A stretch of 64,000 nucleotides of DNA from assembly GCA_046348995.1 (NCBI GenBank), contig JAXMDB010000001.1, positions 310,001-374,000 of the forward strand. The letters are read 5' to 3'. The first letter of the stretch is position 1; the number at the start of each line of letters is the position of its first letter. Positions 26,027 through 34,887 of the stretch are shown here, in pieces. The notes under the pieces were generated by a model that searched no databases, was not told where the DNA came from, and saw only the letters and a list, made by a program, of their open reading frames with translations. The DNA comes from JANNSX01 sp046348995 (GTDB taxonomy: Bacteria > Pseudomonadota > Alphaproteobacteria > Rhizobiales > Hyphomicrobiaceae). A program made the translations under genes and the position numbers.

Positions 26027-26845
26027 ATGAAAGCGAACGTGAGCGGCGCTGGCACGCACATCGGCAAGCGGCCGTCCTACTCGACCGTCGTCGCCGAGAA
26101 GCTCAAGGAGATGATCCGCCGTCGCAAGCTCAAGACCGGCGACCGGATCCCGACGGAAGCCGAGCTCTGCGAGGTCTACGGCGTCAGCCGCACCGTCATT
26201 CGCGAGGCCATCATCGCTCTGAGGTCGGAGGGCATTCTCGTCGCCCGCCAGGGGATCGGTGTGTTCGTCGCCGAGGCTAACGTCTCGCGTTTCGAGGTCG
26301 ACTGGGCGGCGGTGAAGACGCTTCCCAAGACCATCATGCTGATGGAGCTCAGGATGGGAGTCGAGGCGGAGGCGGCGGGCTTATGCGCGCTGCGCCGCAC
26401 GAAGGCGGACGCGGCCGATATCCGGCGCCGGATGGAGAAGGTCGATTCCGAGCAGCAGGATCCCAAGTCGACCAACGTCTGGTACGACTATCGCTTCCAC
26501 TTGGCGATCGCCAAGGCGTCCAAGAACCCGCACATCTATCAGCTCCTGAAGATCATGGCGCCGGTCGTGATGCCCCGCATAAAGCTCGGCGCGATCGTCG
26601 ATGATGCCTCCAAGGACGCCTACTATCAGATGATCCACGACGAGCATGAGCGGATCGTGGTCGCCATCGAGTGGCAGGACGACGCGGCAGCCCGGCAGCA
26701 CATGCGGGCACATATCTCGGCGGCGATCGGTCGGCTGAGGAAGCTCGCCGCATCGCTCCCGCAGTCGGACACGGACAAAGCGTACGAGGCCAGCCCCGAT
26801 CTGATGCTGAGTCTCGTTCGCAGCATCGCCGAAGATCAGAGTTGA
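26027..26845 (+). CDS. GntR/FCD-family transcriptional regulator
   Basis: A 272-residue regulator. The winged-helix domain (about residues 15-85) has LKTGDRIPTEAELCEVYGV followed by SRTVIREAI and RQGIGVFV. The FCD ligand domain (about 100-240) keeps the metal-binding pattern: Asp and His in YDYRFHLAIA, His in DEHERIVVAI and His in QHMRAHI. FCD regulators sense organic acids and release DNA on binding. GGGAGGG precedes the ATG at 26027; the frame is open further upstream but without a signal. It is the evident local regulator of the array 15901-25845. Confidence 0.93.
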   Translation: MKANVSGAGTHIGKRPSYSTVVAEKLKEMIRRRKLKTGDRIPTEAELCEVYGVSRTVIREAIIALRSEGILVARQGIGVFVAEANVSRFEVDWAAVKTLPKTIMLMELRMGVEAEAAGLCALRRTKADAADIRRRMEKVDSEQQDPKSTNVWYDYRFHLAIAKASKNPHIYQLLKIMAPVVMPRIKLGAIVDDASKDAYYQMIHDEHERIVVAIEWQDDAAARQHMRAHISAAIGRLRKLAASLPQSDTDKAYEASPDLMLSLVRSIAEDQS

Positions 26846-26866
26846 ACGCATCCGGAGACCCGTCCA

Positions 26867-27904
26867 TTGGCCTACGATTTCGCCTCCGACAACGCCGCCG
26901 TCGTCGACCCTCGCGTGATGGCGGCGATCGCCGCGTGCAACGACGGCTTCGTGCCGCCCTACGGCGCCGATGAGCTTTCGAGCCGCCTCAATCGCACCTA
27001 TTCGGCGGTGTTCGAGCGCGAGGTGAGCGTGTTCCCGGTCTCGTCCGGCACGGCCGCCAACGGCCTCTCGCTCGGCGCTGTCACGCCCTCGTATGGCACC
27101 GTGTTCTGCCACGAGATGGCGCATATCGTCGGCTCCGAGGCGGGCTCGGTCGAGTTCTACTCGGGCGGCGGACGTCTCGTGATGTTTCCGGGCGAGGGCG
27201 CCAAGCTCTCCGCCGCGGCGCTCGATGCGAAGCTCAAGGGCTTCGGGCCGTCCTTCCTGCACCAGATGCACGCCTCGACGGTGAGCGTGACGCAGGCGAC
27301 CGAGCGCGGCACCGTCTATTCGCTGGACGAGCTACAGGCGATCGGCGAGGTGGCGCGGCGCGGCGGGCTCAAGATGCACATGGACGGCGCGCGGTTCGCG
27401 AACGCGCTGGCGAAGCTCGGCGTCACGCCCGCCCAAATGACGTGGAAGTCCGGCGTCGACATCCTCTCGCTCGGCACGACGAAGAACGGGACGATGATGG
27501 CGGAAGCGGTTATCGTCTTCGACAAGGCTCTCGCCGAGGCGGTGCGCTTCAAGCACAAGCGTGCGGGCTTCCTGCACTCCAAGATGCGCTACTTCGCAGC
27601 GCAACTGCACGCCTATGTCGGGAACGGACTCTGGCTCGAGAATGCGGGCAAGGCCAACGCGACGGCGGCCCGGCTCGCCAAGGCGCTCAGCCGCACGCCG
27701 GGCGTCGAGCTCGCCTATCCGGTCGAGACGAACCAGATTTTCGTCTATCTGCCGGACGCGGTGCTGAAGGCGTTCGCTGCCGAGGGCCTGAGCGTGCGTC
27801 CCTGGGCCGGCCCCAAGCCCGGCCTGCACCGCATGGTGGCGTCCTATTGCGATCCGGAAGCGCTCGTGATCCGCGTGGAGAAGGCGCTGGCCACGGTCAA
27901 GTAG
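26867..27904 (+). CDS. PLP-dependent aldolase (low-specificity L-threonine aldolase type)
   Basis: A 345-residue fold-type I PLP enzyme of the beta-eliminating lyase/threonine aldolase family. It has FASDNAAVVDPRVM at the start, FPVSSGTAANGLSLG near 50, MHMDGARFANA near 170 and the PLP lysine Lys206 in SLGTTKNGTM. The family cleaves beta-hydroxy-alpha-amino acids to glycine and an aldehyde. The start is a TTG (26867) with GGAG about 10 bases upstream and no better ATG. It follows gntR by 21 bases in the same direction, so it may be controlled with the catabolic array. Confidence 0.9.
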   Translation: MAYDFASDNAAVVDPRVMAAIAACNDGFVPPYGADELSSRLNRTYSAVFEREVSVFPVSSGTAANGLSLGAVTPSYGTVFCHEMAHIVGSEAGSVEFYSGGGRLVMFPGEGAKLSAAALDAKLKGFGPSFLHQMHASTVSVTQATERGTVYSLDELQAIGEVARRGGLKMHMDGARFANALAKLGVTPAQMTWKSGVDILSLGTTKNGTMMAEAVIVFDKALAEAVRFKHKRAGFLHSKMRYFAAQLHAYVGNGLWLENAGKANATAARLAKALSRTPGVELAYPVETNQIFVYLPDAVLKAFAAEGLSVRPWAGPKPGLHRMVASYCDPEALVIRVEKALATVK

Positions 27905-27908
27905 CCGC

Positions 27909-28607
27909 TCATGGCTCCTTCGCATCGATCAGCAGCGTCGGCTTGGCGAATTGCGCGAGCTTGCCCGGGTGAGAGATCTTGATGTCGCGGCCATCGACGT
28001 CGACGCCGAACGGGGCCAGCGCCACGAACGCACGCGATAGGTTCTCAGGTGTCATGCCGAGTAGCGATGCCAGCATGCGCTTCTCGATCGGCAGCGTCAG
28101 GACTTTCGGCGCCTCCTGCTCGCGATGAAGTCTCAGCAAGGCATTGGCGAGTCGCTCGGCGCCGGTCCGGAGCTTCTGGTCCTTGAGCAATCGAACCATC
28201 GTTCGGAACGCGCTCGCAAGCTCGGTCACGACGGCACGCGCGAACTCGTGATCGACAGCGAACACTGCACGCACGCGCGATGCCGGAATCATGAGAATCC
28301 GGCTGCGCGTCACCGTGCGCGCCGACATGAGATAGTAGGTGTCCTTGATGACCGCCGCGAGAATGAAGGTGCCCACCGGCTCGACGAGAGCAAGCGCGCT
28401 TTGCCGGTCGGCCGCCGTTGCGTAGAGCTCGGCGCACCCCTCGACGACGACGTGCAGAAAATCGCAAGGGTCACCTTCGGTGATCAATTGCGTACCTGCA
28501 GGAAAGCGCTGCAGGAACGACGCCTGCATCAGGTCGTCGAAATGCGCCGGCGCGACGCCTGCGAAAAGGCCCATGCCTCGGACGAGCTCGCGGTCGGTAT
28601 CGCGCAT
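27909..28607 (-). CDS. Crp/Fnr-family regulator (DNR/FixK-like, no Fe-S cluster)
   Basis: A 232-residue regulator with a cyclic-nucleotide-binding-fold domain (about 10-130) and a C-terminal Crp-type helix-turn-helix. The recognition helix reads TPENLSRAF, containing the E-x-x-S-R pattern that FNR-class proteins use to read TTGA half-sites. It has no N-terminal cysteine cluster, so it is not an oxygen-sensing [4Fe-4S] FNR. The best comparison is DNR/NnrR/FixK. An FNR-type palindrome lies immediately before its start codon, which suggests autoregulation. No clear ribosome binding site is seen; the mRNA may be leaderless or nearly so. Confidence 0.88.
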   Translation of the reverse strand: MRDTDRELVRGMGLFAGVAPAHFDDLMQASFLQRFPAGTQLITEGDPCDFLHVVVEGCAELYATAADRQSALALVEPVGTFILAAVIKDTYYLMSARTVTRSRILMIPASRVRAVFAVDHEFARAVVTELASAFRTMVRLLKDQKLRTGAERLANALLRLHREQEAPKVLTLPIEKRMLASLLGMTPENLSRAFVALAPFGVDVDGRDIKISHPGKLAQFAKPTLLIDAKEP

Positions 28608-28609
28608 GA

Positions 28610-28623
28610 TTGATTTTCGTCAA
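28610..28623. promoter_or_regulatory. FNR/DNR-type box next to the Crp/Fnr start codon
   Basis: Read on the minus strand the site is TTGACGAAAATCAA, a TTGAC-N4-ATCAA palindrome matching the FNR/DNR/FixK consensus. It ends three bases upstream of the regulator's ATG. At that position a bound protein would block transcription or overlap a leaderless start, so repression is more likely than activation. Confidence 0.65.
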
Positions 28624-28756
28624 ATGATAGGCAGACAACTTCCTATCCCATACCGCAGATTTGTCGGTCGCGTCCATCGCCTCCCGGCCTTGACCGCGCC
28701 CTCGCATGCACCTAGAGCCTGACAGCATCCGCTCTGGCTCAGACGAGAACGAGATC

Positions 28757-30235
28757 ATGGTCCTTCGCCACCGAGAGACGCTCAAGAAGAACCTCATCCC
28801 CGGCGCCAAAGCCGATTGGGAGGTCATCATCGGCCTCGAGGTCCACGCGCAGGTGGCGTCTGAGGCGAAGCTTTTCTCGGGGGCGTCCACAGCATTCGGC
28901 GGTGAGCCCAACAGCCATGTCTCGCTGGTGGATGCGGCGATGCCCGGCATGCTTCCCGTCATCAACGAGGAATGCGTCGCGCAGGCGATCCGCACCGGTC
29001 TAGGCCTCAAGGCCGAGATCAATCTGACGAGCGTCTTCGACCGCAAGAACTACTTCTATCCCGATCTGCCGCAGGGCTATCAGATCTCCCAGTACAAGCA
29101 GCCGATCGTCGGCGAGGGCGAGGTCTCTATCGATCTTGCCGAGGGCGAGCAGATCACCGTCGGCATCGAGCGGGTGCATCTGGAGCAGGACGCCGGCAAG
29201 TCGATCCACGACCTGTCGCCCGACAGCTCTTACGTCGATCTGAACCGCTCGGGCGTCGCGCTCATGGAAATCGTCTCGCGGCCAGATATGCGCTCGTCGA
29301 AAGAGGCGCAGGCCTACGTCACGAAGCTGAGGACCATCCTGCGCTATCTCGGCACCTCCGACGCCGACATGGAGAAGGGCAATCTGCGCGCCGACGTGAA
29401 CGTCTCCGTGCGCAAACCCGGCGACGGCCTCGGCACGCGCTGCGAGATCAAGAACGTCAACTCGATCCGCTTCATCGGCCAGGCGATCGAGGTCGAGGCG
29501 CGCCGCCAGATCGGCATCATCGAGGATGGCGGCACGATCGACCAGGAGACGCGGCTGTTCGATGCCAAATCCGGCGAGACGCGCTCGATGCGGTCCAAGG
29601 AGGAGGCGCACGACTACCGCTACTTCCCCGATCCCGACCTGCTGCCGCTCGAGCTCGAGGCGTCTTACGTCGACAACCTCAAGAAGGGTCTCCCGGAGCT
29701 GCCCGATGAGAAGAAGGCGCGCTTCACGAAGACCTACGGCCTCTCCGCCTACGACGCCGACGTGCTCGTCGCGGAGCGGGAGAACGCCGACTATTTCGAG
29801 GCGGTCGCCAAGGGCCGCGACGGCAAGCTCGCCGCGAACTGGGTCATCAACGAGCTGTTCGGGCGGCTGAACAAAGAGGGCAAGGGCATCGGCGAGAGTC
29901 CGCTGTCGGCCAAGCAGCTCGGCGCCATCGTCGATCTCATTTCGTCCTCTGCCATCTCGGGCAAGATCGCCAAGGATCTGTTCGAGATCGTCTGGACGGA
30001 AGGCGGCGACCCGGCAGAGATCGTCGAGACGCGCGGCATGAAGCAGGTGACGGACACCGGCGCCATCGAGAAGGCGGTCGACGACATCATCGCCACCAAC
30101 CCCGACAAGGTCGAGCAGGCGAAGGCCAAACCCTCGATGATCGGCTGGTTCGTCGGCCAGGTCATGAAGTCGACTGGCGGCAAGGCCAACCCGCAAGCGG
30201 TCAACGAGGTGCTGAAGAGGAAGTTGGGGATTTGA
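28757..30235 (+). CDS. gatB: Asp-tRNA(Asn)/Glu-tRNA(Gln) amidotransferase subunit B
   Basis: The 492-residue product is the GatB subunit of the heterotrimeric amidotransferase that converts Glu-tRNA(Gln) (and Asp-tRNA(Asn)) to the amide. It shows WEVIIGLEVHAQV near residue 20, FDRKNYFYPDLPQGYQISQY, the metal/ATP region VSRPDMRSSKEA, KNVNSIRFI, and the C-terminal tail domain with GMKQVTDTGAIEKAVD. I prefer the ATG at 28757; a longer form from 28706 is possible but adds 17 unusual residues. gatA and gatC are not adjacent in this window. It converges with the DUF4332 fusion gene. Confidence 0.96.
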   Translation: MVLRHRETLKKNLIPGAKADWEVIIGLEVHAQVASEAKLFSGASTAFGGEPNSHVSLVDAAMPGMLPVINEECVAQAIRTGLGLKAEINLTSVFDRKNYFYPDLPQGYQISQYKQPIVGEGEVSIDLAEGEQITVGIERVHLEQDAGKSIHDLSPDSSYVDLNRSGVALMEIVSRPDMRSSKEAQAYVTKLRTILRYLGTSDADMEKGNLRADVNVSVRKPGDGLGTRCEIKNVNSIRFIGQAIEVEARRQIGIIEDGGTIDQETRLFDAKSGETRSMRSKEEAHDYRYFPDPDLLPLELEASYVDNLKKGLPELPDEKKARFTKTYGLSAYDADVLVAERENADYFEAVAKGRDGKLAANWVINELFGRLNKEGKGIGESPLSAKQLGAIVDLISSSAISGKIAKDLFEIVWTEGGDPAEIVETRGMKQVTDTGAIEKAVDDIIATNPDKVEQAKAKPSMIGWFVGQVMKSTGGKANPQAVNEVLKRKLGI

Positions 30236-30244
30236 AACCGGCGA

Positions 30245-31825
30245 CTACGCCGCCTTCGCCAGCCCCTTCGCGTCCTCGATCCAGCGAGCGATCTCGGTTT
30301 CCTCGGGGAGCTTGCCGCCGCGCATGAGCCGCTCGCCTTCGCTCGTCGCGGCAAAGGTCGCGAGGGCGGCGCGGATTGCGGTTACTTCGGCCGCGCTTAT
30401 CGCCGCGACATCCCGATAGCCGCCGCCGACGAGCAGCTGCGCTTTCGTGCCCGACAGCTCCGGCAGCGTCATCGCCAGCCGCGCCTGATCCTGCCAGTCG
30501 CGGATGGTGCTACCGTCGATATGCCGCGTGTCGAGCTTCTCGGCCGCCGCATCCGGATCGAAGGCGAGCAGATCGCCGATCGTCACGACGCCGATCTTGG
30601 CGAGACGCTCGGCGGTCTTGAGCCCGATCGAGGGCGCATCCTCGACCGCATCGCCGGCCTTGATGCGCGGCAAACGCGTGCGGCTCGTGTGGTTGGCGTC
30701 GAAGATCGCCGGCTGAGGCTCGGCTTTCGCTTTGGGAGCGTCCGGCGCCGTGGCCGCGACCGGCGTCAATGCGGCGGTGAGACGGGATGGAGCCGCCGGA
30801 GCCGGCTCGGCCGGTTTCGGCGCCGTCTCGACGAGCTTGAGCTTGGGCGGCGCCTTCGGCGCAGCCGGCGTCTCGCGGATGCGCTCGGCGCGAGCGGCGC
30901 TGAGCTTCTCGGCCGTCCTCGTGCCGACCTCGGCCGCGTAGAGGTCGCGCACCGTGCGATCGTCCTCGGACAGTGTCGCGTCGACCTTGCCCGTCGTGAC
31001 GAGCTCGTCGTACATCGCCTCGACCTGTTTGCGGTCGGCGGCGTCGGCGATCTTGTTGAGCAACATCTTGCGCGGGATCGCGAGCGTCGCCAGCACCGTG
31101 TCGAGGGTAAGAGAAACCTCGGGTGGCGAGACGCCCGCATCCTCGAAAGCGCGATCGAGCACCAGCGCGAAGCTCGCGGAAGCGTAGGTCAGCAGCTCGG
31201 CGACGGCGGTGCGTGACGTCTCGTCGAGGCCAGCCGGCGGATCGACGACGCCCTTGTGGAAATCGTAGTGCACGAGCAGCGTCGAATAATAGCCGTGCGA
31301 GCGCTCGGCGCCCCTGCAGACGAGATCCTTGAGCCAGTCGTCGCCTTCGGCCCGCGGCAGGTTCAAGGGATCGGGCAGGGCGAGGCCCCGCGCGCGCAGA
31401 TCATTATACGATTTCGAGATCGACCACTCGACGGCTCGATGCACGTTGTTCTCGGCTGCCGATTGCCCCGTGTGGAAGGGGTGGATCGGATCGACGTAGT
31501 AGTGGCTGAGGACGCCCGCGCAGTAGACGGCCTGCGGCCAATCCTGGCTCGTCAGCGCGGCGACCAGATGCCCGTACCAGCTCTGCGACTTGGCGATCGC
31601 GCCGCCCCAATAATCCTGCTCGACGTGCAGGACGTGGTTCTTGAAATCCTTGAACTCGTCGTCCGGGGCCTTGGCGCCCTCCATGTAGAGCGCGGCGTGC
31701 TTGAGGAATAGCCGCTGCCAGCCTTCGGCTTCCGGATTGCGCAGCTCGGTCAATGCGTCGAGTGCGAGCTTGTGATGCGTGCCGCGGGCATGGGCGGCGT
31801 AAAGCACACGAAAGAGCAGGCTCAT
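30245..31825 (-). CDS. Zinc-phospholipase-C-like / DUF4332 fusion protein
   Basis: A 526-residue protein of two parts. Residues 1-250 resemble the zinc-dependent phospholipase C/S1-P1 nuclease helical fold, with histidines and aspartates in suitable spacing (HHKLALDAL, HVEQDYWGG, GVLSHYYVDPIHPFHTGQS, HRAVEW). A proline/alanine-rich linker (about 310-370) follows. Residues 390-510 carry the DUF4332 helix-hairpin-helix pattern (IGLKTAERLAKIGVVTIGDLL, then LVGGGYRDVAAISAAEV). No signal peptide is present, so the protein appears cytoplasmic, unlike secreted phospholipases. The helix-hairpin-helix part suggests nucleic-acid contact. Activity untested; the fusion looks genuine since the frame is open throughout. 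Confidence 0.78.
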   Translation of the reverse strand: MSLLFRVLYAAHARGTHHKLALDALTELRNPEAEGWQRLFLKHAALYMEGAKAPDDEFKDFKNHVLHVEQDYWGGAIAKSQSWYGHLVAALTSQDWPQAVYCAGVLSHYYVDPIHPFHTGQSAAENNVHRAVEWSISKSYNDLRARGLALPDPLNLPRAEGDDWLKDLVCRGAERSHGYYSTLLVHYDFHKGVVDPPAGLDETSRTAVAELLTYASASFALVLDRAFEDAGVSPPEVSLTLDTVLATLAIPRKMLLNKIADAADRKQVEAMYDELVTTGKVDATLSEDDRTVRDLYAAEVGTRTAEKLSAARAERIRETPAAPKAPPKLKLVETAPKPAEPAPAAPSRLTAALTPVAATAPDAPKAKAEPQPAIFDANHTSRTRLPRIKAGDAVEDAPSIGLKTAERLAKIGVVTIGDLLAFDPDAAAEKLDTRHIDGSTIRDWQDQARLAMTLPELSGTKAQLLVGGGYRDVAAISAAEVTAIRAALATFAATSEGERLMRGGKLPEETEIARWIEDAKGLAKAA

Positions 31826-31976
31826 CGGATCCCCCAGGCTCGACCGGACTTCGAGCCGGAGGATAGGTGAGTCGCGACGGCGGGCCTATGATTCGCTCAG
31901 CAGCGTTGCGGGCCGGGACTTGCCTGGACACGGCCGGCCCCGGATGATCAGCCCGATCCGCCCCGGAGGTACGTCA

Positions 31977-33206
31977 ATGCTGCCACGCCGCCACATCAAT
32001 CCGGAAGGTCATTGGAAGCTCGGCATCGGTGTCGACAACAACAGCCACGGCATCCGCTGCAACAAGCACATCTTCATCGCCGGCCAGGTCGATCTCGATG
32101 CCGGGGCGCGGGTCGTGACGCCCGGCGATCTGCTGGCCCAGACCACATCATCGATGATGTACGTGCGGCGCGTCCTCGATGGTGCCGGCGCGGACATGGC
32201 CGACCTCGTGAAGCTGACGGCGTTCTACGTGCCCTCGGCCGGTGTCAGCGAGCAGACACTTTCGCGGGCAATCGGCGAGGCGATGGGTGACATTCCGGGG
32301 CCCGGGCCGGCCTTGGCGCTCGTGCCGCTGCCCGGTCTCGCCTATCCCGGCATGGTGATCGAGATCGAGGGCTGGGCGATGCGCGGCTGCAACGGCGAGC
32401 GGCTGCCGCGCCAGGCCGCGTGGCGGGCGGACGGACCTCGCGTTCCGCTTCCATTCAGCCAGGCGGTTCGCTGCGAGGAAATGATCTTCACGAGTCATCT
32501 CACGTCGATCGATGCGCACGACACGGTCAAGGGGAGGGGGGAGGCCGAGCAGTGCGCGATCGTTCTTCCCAAGCTCGACGCGCTGTTGGCCCAGCTCGGC
32601 GCCGATCTGCAGGACGTCGTGAAAGCGAACTCGTGGTTTGCGGAGCCCGGCAACAAGGAGGCTTGGGCAGAGCCCGCGCTCGTGCGTGGACGATTTTATC
32701 GCGAGCCCGGTCCGGCTGCGACGGGTATTTCTCTTCCGCAGCTCAATCGGCCGGGTCTCAGCTACGCCGCCGACGTGATTGCCATGCGCGGTATAGGTGG
32801 GGATCGGTTGCCGCGAACGGCCGTGTGGCCGGACGGGCATTGGGATTGGCCGGTGCACATGCCCTATCGGCATGGCCTGCGCGTGGGTGACCTCGTGTTC
32901 CTGGGCGGGCAAGTCGCGCTGACGAGCGAGTCGACCGTGCTTGCCCCCGGCGACATGGTCGAGCAGACGAAGATCGCCATGGCCTACATCGCCAAAGTCC
33001 TCGCCGAGCTCGGACTGGGCTTTCAGCACGTCGTCAAAGTGAACTCGTTCTACAAAGGCGACGTCGGGCCCGAGGTGCTGGCGCCCAATGCCGCGACGCG
33101 CTTCCGGCATTTTCCCACACCCGGGCCGACCTCGACAGGTGTGCCGCTGCCCTATCTCTCCTATGAAGGCATGCTGACGGAGATCGATGTCGTGGCGATG
33201 GTTTGA
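31977..33206 (+). CDS. Triple RidA-domain protein
   Basis: A 409-residue protein of three consecutive RidA/YjgF domains: about 5-135 (IFIAGQVDLD, ending EIEGWAMR), 140-265 (MIFTSHLTSID, ending DVIAMR) and 275-409 (LVFLGGQVALT, ending EIDVVAMV). Single RidA proteins are about 130 residues and trimerise, so this chain could form the whole trimer by itself. The arginine that classic RidA uses for imine deamination is absent in all three copies: the equivalent segments read GPGPALALV, GPAATGISL and GPTSTGVPL. It therefore belongs to a non-archetypal Rid group. GGAGG precedes the ATG at 31977. The SDR and DMT genes follow without gaps. Confidence 0.88.
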   Translation: MLPRRHINPEGHWKLGIGVDNNSHGIRCNKHIFIAGQVDLDAGARVVTPGDLLAQTTSSMMYVRRVLDGAGADMADLVKLTAFYVPSAGVSEQTLSRAIGEAMGDIPGPGPALALVPLPGLAYPGMVIEIEGWAMRGCNGERLPRQAAWRADGPRVPLPFSQAVRCEEMIFTSHLTSIDAHDTVKGRGEAEQCAIVLPKLDALLAQLGADLQDVVKANSWFAEPGNKEAWAEPALVRGRFYREPGPAATGISLPQLNRPGLSYAADVIAMRGIGGDRLPRTAVWPDGHWDWPVHMPYRHGLRVGDLVFLGGQVALTSESTVLAPGDMVEQTKIAMAYIAKVLAELGLGFQHVVKVNSFYKGDVGPEVLAPNAATRFRHFPTPGPTSTGVPLPYLSYEGMLTEIDVVAMV

Positions 33207-33217
33207 GGGAGAAGACG

Positions 33218-33976
33218 GTGGCTGGAACGCTGGCGGGCAAGCGCGCCTTGGTGACGGGCGGATCGAAGGGCATCGGCGGGGCGATCGCGCTGGGGCTTGC
33301 GCGCGCAGGTGCGGATGTCGTGATCGGCCATCGGGGCGACGATGCGAACGCCGGCAAGACCGTCGCGGCGATCGCAGCCCTCGGCCGGCGAGCGCATGCG
33401 ATCGATGCCGACGTGAGCCAGGAGACGGACGCGGTGCGCCTCGTCGAAACGGCTGCCAAGAACTTGGGCGGTCTCGACATCCTCGTCCAGAGCGCGGGCA
33501 TCAACAAGACCCTGCCGACGCTGGAGGCGACCGCCGCCGATTTCGACCGCATCATCGGCGTCAATCTGCGTGGGCTCTTCCTCGTCGGACGCGAGGCCCT
33601 GCGCGTCATGGTGCGCCAAGGCCACGGCGGCCGCATCATCAATATCGCCTCCGAGCTCGCCTATCTCGGCTTCGCGAGCTATCCCATCTACTGCGCGTCG
33701 AAGGGTGGCGTGCTTTCGCTGACACGCAGCTGGGCCCGTGAGTTCGCGCCCCACATTCTCGTCAACGCCATCGCGCCTGGTCCCATCGACACCGATCTGC
33801 TCGGCTGGGATCGCATGAGCCCTGAGAAGCAGGCGCGCGAGGCGGCGGCCGTCACGCTCGGCCGGATCGGCAAGCCCGAGGAACTCGCGGGCGTCGCCGT
33901 GTTCCTCGCCGGGCCGGACGCAACGTACGTCACCGGCCAGTGCTACGGCGTCAACGGCGGCGCGGTGATGACTTGA
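33218..33976 (+). CDS. SDR-family oxidoreductase
   Basis: A 252-residue short-chain dehydrogenase: TGGSKGIGG near residue 13, QSAG (in place of NNAG) near 88, ASELAYLGFASYPIYCASKGG with the Tyr-Lys pair, and the C-terminal GQCYGVNGGAVMT. The GTG at 33218 has GGGAG seven bases upstream; a TTG at 33203 overlapping the upstream stop is the alternative. Coupled to the triple RidA gene and to the exporter gene, it probably acts on the same metabolite. Confidence 0.9.
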   Translation: MAGTLAGKRALVTGGSKGIGGAIALGLARAGADVVIGHRGDDANAGKTVAAIAALGRRAHAIDADVSQETDAVRLVETAAKNLGGLDILVQSAGINKTLPTLEATAADFDRIIGVNLRGLFLVGREALRVMVRQGHGGRIINIASELAYLGFASYPIYCASKGGVLSLTRSWAREFAPHILVNAIAPGPIDTDLLGWDRMSPEKQAREAAAVTLGRIGKPEELAGVAVFLAGPDATYVTGQCYGVNGGAVMT

Positions 33977-34887
33977 CCGCGCCGAGCCTTGCCCGGCAGC
34001 CCGACCACTATGCGGCGGGCGTCGTCATGGTGCTGATCGCGACTTTCGGGTGGAGTCTCGCGGGCCTGTTCGTCCGGACAATGCCGGAGCTTTCCGGCTG
34101 GCAGATCAACTGCTGGCGCGGCGGCTGGACGTCGGTCTGGGTGTTCCTCTACCTCGCGATAACGCAGCGCGGGGCGCTGATTCCGAACATGCGGCATTTG
34201 CCGTGGCAGGGTGTCGCTCTCTCGGCCTTCTTCTTCGCGCTGGGCTCGACGCTCTATGTCACCTCGCTGACACTGACGAGCACGGCGATCGCGTCCTGCA
34301 TCGGCTCGCTCGCGCCGATCTTCACTGCCGTTCTCGGCTGGCTGGTTTTGCGTGAGCGGCCGGGCTGGCTGACGATGGTCGCCGCGCTGATCGCGGTGGC
34401 CGGTGTCGTCATTATCTTCGCCGACGGGCTCGAGACGGGTCGCTGGCTCGGCGTCGTGACGATGGTTATCGTGGCGCTCGCCTTCTCGATCCAGACGGTG
34501 ACACTGCGCAACTATCGTGCCTTCGACATGGTGCCGGCGATCGCATTGGGCGGCATCCTCGCCTTCGCGGCTGCGGCGATTATCGGTGATGGTTTGGCAG
34601 TGCCGGTTGATCGGATCGCGCGGTTGGCACTCATGGCGTTGCTGCAACTCGCGATCCCGCTGATCCTTTACGCCCGCAGCGCCAAATATGTCCCGGCTGT
34701 CACGCTCAACCTGCTCGCGCTGATGGATACCGTGCTCAATCCGCTGCTGAGCTGGATCGGCGCCGGCGAGGTGCCGGACGAGGCGGCCTTCGTCGGCGGC
34801 GGCGTCATCATCGTCGCCGTGCTCTTGAGCATCATCGCCGGGCGGCGGATCAAAGCCGAGCCTACGCCGGCAGCAGCGCCGTCATGA
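33973..34887 (+). CDS. EamA-family (DMT) transporter
   Basis: A 304-residue inner-membrane protein with about ten helices in two EamA repeats (residues 15-145 and 155-290). The recognisable segments are VLIATFGWSLAGLFVR, LTLTSTAIASCIGSLAPIF and YVPAVTLNLLALMDTVLNPLLSW. DMT proteins export amino acids and other metabolites. The likely start is a TTG at 33973 overlapping the SDR stop; an internal ATG at 34027 is possible. The last 26 bases overlap the convergent MgtE-like gene. Confidence 0.9.
   Translation: MTAPSLARQPDHYAAGVVMVLIATFGWSLAGLFVRTMPELSGWQINCWRGGWTSVWVFLYLAITQRGALIPNMRHLPWQGVALSAFFFALGSTLYVTSLTLTSTAIASCIGSLAPIFTAVLGWLVLRERPGWLTMVAALIAVAGVVIIFADGLETGRWLGVVTMVIVALAFSIQTVTLRNYRAFDMVPAIALGGILAFAAAAIIGDGLAVPVDRIARLALMALLQLAIPLILYARSAKYVPAVTLNLLALMDTVLNPLLSWIGAGEVPDEAAFVGGGVIIVAVLLSIIAGRRIKAEPTPAAAPS

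Noticed and set aside
28711..28770. Possible half RIME element or palindrome in front of gatB
   Set aside because: Only five-base arms pair; too weak to call a repeat.
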